From NCBI GenBank assembly GCA_039545295.1, contig BCIK01000009.1, forward strand, positions 124,001 to 188,000: a DNA stretch of 64,000 nt. The letters are read 5' to 3'. This DNA is from Udeniomyces pyricola (Eukaryota; Basidiomycota; Tremellomycetes; Cystofilobasidiales; Mrakiaceae). Each line of letters begins with the position of its first letter. The stretch's first letter is position 1. The position numbers and the translations under genes are program-made. Positions 57,910 to 64,000 of this stretch are shown here, one piece after another. A model generated the notes under the pieces. The model saw only the letters and a list, made by a program, of their open reading frames with translations. It had not been told where the DNA came from and ran no database searches.

Positions 57910-60900
57910 TCACCTCTGCAACCCCGCTGCCAATACCCTCCTCTGATTCGCCAACCAACTCGTCTGCGTTCCCTCCCCACCACCACCACCTCCTCCTCCT
58001 CCAACGCGTCGTCCTCCACCACCTCCTCGACCCGCACAGGTTCCACACGGCTTCGTCTTGAGATCCTTGAGTTGGAGGAAGAGTTCCTTGTAAGCCCGGG
58101 CGTACTTGGAGTTGAGTTCACGTAGGTTGCGCTGAAGTGAGATGAATAGATGGATGGATGGATGAATCAGCAAGGCCATGCATGCATGCAGTTCGGCAAT
58201 CCAAAATCGTTCACTGAAGAAAAGAAAAGAAAAAAAATCCCCAAGATAGAGAACAACCGAGACTTCCTTTGATCAAACTCACCCCGAATCTCGCGTTATC
58301 CTCTCGAAGCGCCTCAATCTCCCTCTCGTACCCCGCCTGAGCTTCTCCAAAGTCATGCCCAACGCCAGCGGACCTGATCATCCTTCCTCCGACAGGAGCC
58401 ATCGTCAATGATGATGGCGATGATGATGAGGATGGGTTCCCGTCGACGTCGAGGGTGTCTTGGTTCGACGAGCCGAGTTGGCGTTGGAGGTCTTTAATCG
58501 CGCCATCTTGATCGCGGATAAACTTGCAAGGGGAGAACAATAAACAACAATAAGAGTAAAAACACCCGAGGGAGTGTAAGGGACAGTGGAGAGAGAGACA
58601 AAGAGGCAGAAGTATATGATCAGCAAACCCAGTATCCGAGGTCGACTCCCGCGAGGGAAAAAAGAGAGAGAGAGAGAGAAAGAGAGAGGGGAACGGAAAG
58701 AAGAAAGAAAAATCGATCCCAAACCTTTCTCGCCTTGATCAACGTCTCGTCCTGACTCGCAATCTTCTCCTCAAGCGTCTTACGCGTTTCTTCGAGCGAG
58801 CGGACTGAAGTGGAGAGGTCGACGAGTCGAAGTTTGACGTCCTCTGGTAGGTCGCGTCCGGCGAATGAGGCGCGAAGATCGCTGCCAAGACAAGCCCAAA
58901 GCCCCAGCAAAGAGGGAAGGGGAGAGGAATAGGCAAAAGGATGTGGATCAAAACGGCAAGAGTAGTACGAATGGGAAAGGGCCAGCATGGAGGAAGGGAT
59001 TGATAGGAATAATACCGATCAATTAGCGTCGGGCGAATGAAACGACAAAAACGAGGAGGGCAAAGGGGGAGGGGGTTATAGTTTAATATCTTCTCCAGAA
59101 AAAAAAGAAAGAAGAAAAAAAGCAAAGACTCACCCAAACGCTCGTTCGCGTTCGAGCATGGCTTCGCGAGCATCGATGCCCTGGGATTGAAGGCTAACTT
59201 TCTCAAGCAACAGTCTTGGAAGGAAACAGATGGATCAGAGAAGAGAGATGGATATAAAAAGAGGAAAGAGATAAAGCGAAGCATGAGGGTTCAACATTTC
59301 CGCCAAGATCACGCCATATAGGAAGAAGAAGAAAAAACCCCAAGGGTAGCCAGTCCAGATCGACAACCAATCAAGCGAAAAGAAGGACACAAAAGGAAGA
59401 TCCCAGGAACAAAGAGGATCCACGTACGTATTGATCTGCTCCATCATCATCCGATTCTTCTCATCTGCCTCACCAATCTTCTCCCTCAGTCGTCGAGCCG
59501 TCGCTTCCAGCTCGACCTTGTCCTCGTTGACCGAGTCTCGAAGCGTCCGGAGGACTTCGATTTGATCTTTGTCCACCAGGGAGACTTTCGAGGAAGAGAC
59601 ACGAAGGGAAAGGGAGGAGAGGGTAGAGAGAGGGGGGGGGGGAGCGTGATGAAAGAAAAGACGGAGAAGTTCAGTTCAATCTACGCATCATCTTCCGCAC
59701 TCCATCAATCCCATCTCATATCGAGCATTTCCTTCCCCTCCGTGTCCTCCCTCCCTCAAAACCCCTGTATTTCTCTTCTATTCCAAACGTACGATTTGAT
59801 TGAGCAAGAGCGAGTTCCTGTTGGACGTTAACGTGGGCGACCTAGATAGATCCACGCGAACCGACGGATCCCATACCGAAAGCAGAGGTACAAAACTCAG
59901 ATCAGCCTCGTTCGTCCTGTTCCCGTCTCTTCTCTTCTCTACTCGACAGACGGATAGACAAGCCAAAAAGCTAGGAACCCAAATGTCTCCCTTCTTTTTC
60001 GATACTTTGCTTACCTCGAGCGCCGCGAGGTCCTTGCGCGTCTTGTCTAGGTCGTCCAACGTCGCGTCGAGTCGTTGACTAAGGACCAACGTCACTTCGG
60101 GTCTGGATGATTGCGATGGGTGTCATTCAATTGGATTCGGGGTTTTCCATGATGTCAGATGTGGTTGGTTTGTGGTGGTGAGATAAGGGTCAGAGGAGGA
60201 GTGAAGGGGAAGATCAGAAAGAAAGATACGGGAGGAAGGGGGGGGGGAGGCAATGAGATGAAAGAACCAGAAAACGACGGAAGAAAAAGTCACGAGAAAG
60301 AAAACTTTGACTTACCCATGTTGTTCCCCTTTGACCTCCCCTCCTCGGCCAAGCAGTCGCTTAACCTCGGCTTTCAACACCAACGTCTCTTTGAGGCCCT
60401 CGAGGTAGTCCCGTTCATACCTTTCCTTCATCCGTCGGGCGTCAGCTAACAAGTTCTCGAGCACGAGCACGCGTGACGTCGAGGAGGAGGGGGAGGAGGA
60501 GGCGTTGATCGAACTCGTCGGGTCCGCCGCTGCTAGTCGGCGTTGAAGCGATCGGATTTCGAGTTTCAGGCTGAGCAAAAAAGTAAACGTCGAAAGAGAA
60601 AGAGAAAGAAGGGGGAAAAGGAAGAAGGACAAACGAAGGAAATTCATGAGAAATGGTCGGGTCATTGAGTAGTGAGACAACTCGATCCAAAGAGAAACCA
60701 AACAAGAAGAGGGAAAGGAGGATATATATATATATATAAAAATCCAAGAAGACGAAGAGGGAGGGAACTCACGCCGTCTTTGTTTTTCCTTCCAATGCAT
60801 CTTCAAGTTCCCCTCCCAATCCTTCCCTTTCGTCCTCATCGCCATCCTCCTCGTTCTCTTCGGCTCCCTCCAAGCTACCGGCCCGAGCTCGTCTCCCACC

Positions 60901-63900
60901 ATGGGTCGATTGTAACTCGAGTTCTCGGACGCGGTCCTGGTTAAGTTCGAGCTCTTCGCGACTCGATGAAAGCTTCGAGTCACAGAAAACAAGGAGCGAG
61001 ATGGAAGGAGAGGAGGAAAAGGTGAGACAAGCAGAAGAAAGAAAGGAAAAGTTGAGGTTTGTTAGCCGCGCGAAAAAAAACTCGATGGATGAGGCAATGA
61101 GTGTCTCAAGAAACAAACGAATGAAAGGGAAAAAAGGACGGAAAGGGGAAGAAAGACTGTGGGGGGCTGGGGCGGAAACGACGAACCTCGAATTCAGCCT
61201 GGATCAACCGAGCCTTTGTCTGCTCAAGTTCAAAGTGGACTTCTAAACAACAGAAGAAGAAGAAGAAAGATAGGAAAAGCACATGGAGCGAATCACAATC
61301 CAAATTCAAAAAAGGAAGAAAAAAGTCAGATCCCATTCTGTTGAAAAGCCGAACAAGCCCTTCCTTATTTTATTTTGTTTTCTCGAATTCGTGAAAAGTT
61401 TCGTTCGAGCCGATCGAACGAAACACCGAAAGAGAGAGAAGAGCAATCCGAACCGGTCAATTCCGTCGATCGAACCCGATCTCGATCCTCCAACTCGACG
61501 AGTTGTCCCTTGTAATTCTCCGCCAGAGCTATTGAAATCAGATGTAAACAAAACAAAAAAAGAAACAGAAAGGAGATGCGTAAGAAAAGTCAGCAACAAA
61601 GCGAATCCTTCCTCGGCCCAACAGTGAAACCTGGACGGCAACCTCATTTCAACGGAGGGCATGACGTGCCGTGACGTAACGACAAGCCAAAGCCGAAACT
61701 GAGGGCCAAAGCAATACACCAAAGACTCCCCCTCCTCCTAGAGAAAGAAGAAGAAAAAGGAGAGAGAAAAGAAAAGAAAAAAGAGGGAAAAAAAGGAAAA
61801 GAGACGTTACATTTCAGGTTGGAAACCTTCTTAAGGTCCTCTTCGAGCGCCGCGTTCCGATTGATGAGTTCCGAGTTCTCCGCCTCGAGTCCCTAGTGGA
61901 CCAAAAAGAATGAAATATATATATATATATATAAAAAACACGAGAAGAAGCCATTCACCCACCCACCCACCCACACACGAAAATTTAGAGAAGAACGCAT
62001 GGGAACGTTTTTGGGGGAAAGAGGACCAAAGGGATCGATCAACACATATCAACGGAACCCAAAAAATCAAGATTTAAAAAAAAAAAAAAAACGTTAACAT
62101 CATCAATGCATCATCTGGAACAACCTCTTCCTTTGATCAAACCCCAGCTCCACATCTATCTGTTTTTTTTTCTCACTTTGAGTTGACGTTTGACATCTGC
62201 CGCTTCCTCGAGTTTCCGATTGAGTTTCTTGTTGGCCGCTTCGGCTTTTTGCCATCGATCGGCGGTGTGTTTCTGCCTTCAAGACAAAAACATAAAGGGG
62301 GAAGGGGGGGGGGGGGGGAAGGGGAAGAGATATTTGGGTTGAGGCGTCATCGTTCATTCGGATGAGAGGGCAAAGGATAGAATGCAGCGAGAGCATCATG
62401 AGAACAGCACACATTCACGCAAATAGAAATAGGCAAGGGGAAGTCGACGAGGGGAGGCGAGGGAGGGGAAGGGAGGGAGGGGAAGGGAGCAAAGGGGTTC
62501 ATCTAAATCCTCAAGATTGTATAGATGTGAGGTATGTAAGCATACGTACTCGTCCAATTGATCCCGGAGTTTAACGATTTCCGTCGAGTTTGCACTGAGT
62601 TCTTCAACCTGTTGGAACCCATGGATCGAATCGATTGATCAGCCATCTCGCAAGCACATGAACACACACACCTTCCCCTCCCCCNCCCCCCCCCCCTCCG
62701 CACCTTCTCCCATCTCCCCTTAAAAACAGATCGAACGAGAGGGGTTTCTCTATGGATCGTGGGATACATGTATGCAGGGATTGTAACGTTACCTTCCGAG
62801 TGAGCGTCTCGAGCGTCCGGGTTTGCGTCTCGAGCGCACCTTCCGTCTCGGCCAAGTTGTCTTCGCTTCTTTGCCTGATCCGGTCAAAAAAGAGGATAGC
62901 GGCGCAGAATTAAGACGGAAAAGGAAAAAAAAAGATAGGGGGGAACACAAAGGTTGCACAGTCAATACGGAAGGTCTCCTTTGGGAAAAGCCACTTGGGA
63001 ACCAAAGAGGAAGAAGAAGGAGGCAGGAAGAGAACCACAAGGGGGGCCAAAGGATCACATGGACGGGTTGGACTGACAACTCTTCTTTCAACCTCTCCAT
63101 TTCCACCCTCATAATCGTTCCACCTGAGCGTCCCCCAAACACCCCTCGTGCTGTACGCTCGTGAGGATCCATCCCAGCCGCAGTGGCTGAATCGTCGACG
63201 AACGCTCCGTCGTCAAAGTCCGCTTGAGATCGCTCCTTTTCCGCCACCAACTCGTCCTACAACCACAACAGAGGAATACCAACGACGTTAATACGGCATC
63301 GTGACCATCCTCAGCAATCGAGGACAGTAGATAGCTCCCCCGTTTCCCCCTTAAACGAAAACAAAGGTCCCCTCGGGACGATAAGTTGGCACCTTCTCCC
63401 CTTCCATCTTGCATAAACAGTATAAACTCACAAACTGATCTTTCAACACTCGATGTTCCTCTACCAACTCTCTATACGCTCTCTCGACGGCGTCCCGATC
63501 CCCTACCTCTCCTTCCTCTCGATCACGATCGAGTCTATCCCGCCCATGCGGTATCCTCCCACCCGATCCAGAAAGCGCGCCAGAGGCCGTCGTCGAGGAC
63601 GAAGAAGATGGCGTCACAGGACGCGTCATGCCAGGGTGAACGGCAGAAGGATCAGGTGATGCCAATCCTGACGAGTCAGATGGTTTGGGCAAATACTAAC
63701 ACCCGCACCAGGAAGGAAAAGCAAAAGCGTTAACGCACTTGATACCACTCGTCGAGATCCAGATCCCATCTAAAAGGGATAGCATAATGACAAAACGAGA
63801 TAAAAGGGGCACGAAAGGCCTTACGGGTCCGAGAGCGAGCATGAGAACCTCTTGATCGGCCGTGGAAAGCGTTTGGATCTTGGAGATGACGACTTCGTTT

Positions 63901-64000
63901 CCGGGCGTCGCTTGGACACTAAGCGAATGAGGAATACAGTCAGATCGAGTGAGCCCAAACGATACGAGAGAAAGAGAGAGAGAGAGAGAGAAGGTGTGTC
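57910..64000 (-). CDS. HOK1: HOOK-family dynein/early-endosome adaptor (5' end outside window)
   Basis: Coiled-coil adaptor that links dynein and kinesin-3 to early endosomes in filamentous basidiomycetes and ascomycetes. The exon at 63822-63920 ends the N-terminal Hook domain (EVVISKIQTLSTADQEVLML). Then a Ser/Pro linker (63430-63690) leads to long coiled-coil exons: ERAYRELVEEHRVLKDQF, NLAETEGALETQTRTLETLT, VEELSANSTEIVKLRDQLDE, GLEAENSELINRNAALEEDL, ELEQTKARLIQAEFE, NQDRVRELELQS, VLVLENLLADARRMKERYER, SLEETRKTLEEKIASQDETL and LRELNSKYARAYKELFLQLK. The sequence and order of these segments match fungal HookA/Hok1 as I know it. The protein ends with a Gly-rich tail containing CGTC (about 57910-58045). 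Exons are short and introns purine-rich on the plus strand. The microtubule-binding start of the Hook domain lies past 64000. The small exon near 63735-63762 is uncertain in frame. Confidence 0.8.
61914..61933. repeat. (AT)n microsatellite in a HOOK-like intron
   Basis: About ten AT units between coiled-coil exons of the HOOK-like gene. A similar shorter repeat occurs at 60722-60738 in another intron. Confidence 0.85.

Overview
The window is eukaryotic and fungal. Its genes are split by many short GT-AG introns, encode fungal family proteins, and are separated by CT-rich, homopolymer-rich DNA. The intron density, the very short first coding exons and the presence of a fungal HOOK dynein adaptor point to a basidiomycete. 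I cannot place it more finely from sequence alone. Nothing indicates a bacterial, viral or mobile-element origin.

Layout. 1-3242 (-): 3'-truncated oligopeptide transporter (OPT family). 3243-4629: spacer with a 100-N assembly gap and one doubtful small ORF. 4630-5383 (-): a six-exon gene that appears to encode a secreted 111-residue peptide precursor with Kex2 (Lys-Arg) sites and alternating repeats; this is the most novel item. 5384-9263: 3.9 kb without a recognisable gene. 9264-14626 (+): Niemann-Pick C1-related sterol transporter (NCR1). 15223-21109 (-): Ede1/Eps15-like endocytic scaffold with three EH domains and a C-terminal UBA domain. 21647-25851 (-): DEAH-box helicase of the DHX35 type. 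26420-35411 (+): Ycf1-type ABCC transporter. 36513-38349 (-): ribosomal protein eL42. 39161-41401 (-): eIF3 subunit j. 42036-44975 (-): M17 leucine aminopeptidase. 46481-48582 (+): fungal protein of unknown function. 49390-54443 (+): PMT2-type protein O-mannosyltransferase. 54987-56774 (+): 20S proteasome beta-4 subunit. 57910 to beyond 64000 (-): HOOK-like coiled-coil dynein/endosome adaptor, with its N terminus outside the window.

Most of these are conserved housekeeping genes: vacuolar and sterol transport, endocytosis, splicing, translation, protein turnover, glycosylation and endosome motility. They do not form a pathway cluster. The exception is the left end. A putative secreted, Kex2-processed peptide precursor lies directly upstream of, and on the same strand as, an oligopeptide transporter. 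That pairing resembles the secreted-peptide/OPT-import logic known for Qsp1 and Opt1 in Cryptococcus. The link to signalling is inference.

Sequence quality. Long G/C and A/T homopolymers, several isolated Ns and one 100-N gap flanked by poly-G lie in introns and spacers. Exact lengths there should not be trusted. Exon boundaries were read by eye from splice consensus and protein-family continuity. I derived every exon boundary for NCR1, eL42 and the peptide precursor; the other multi-exon genes are given as spans with selected exons.
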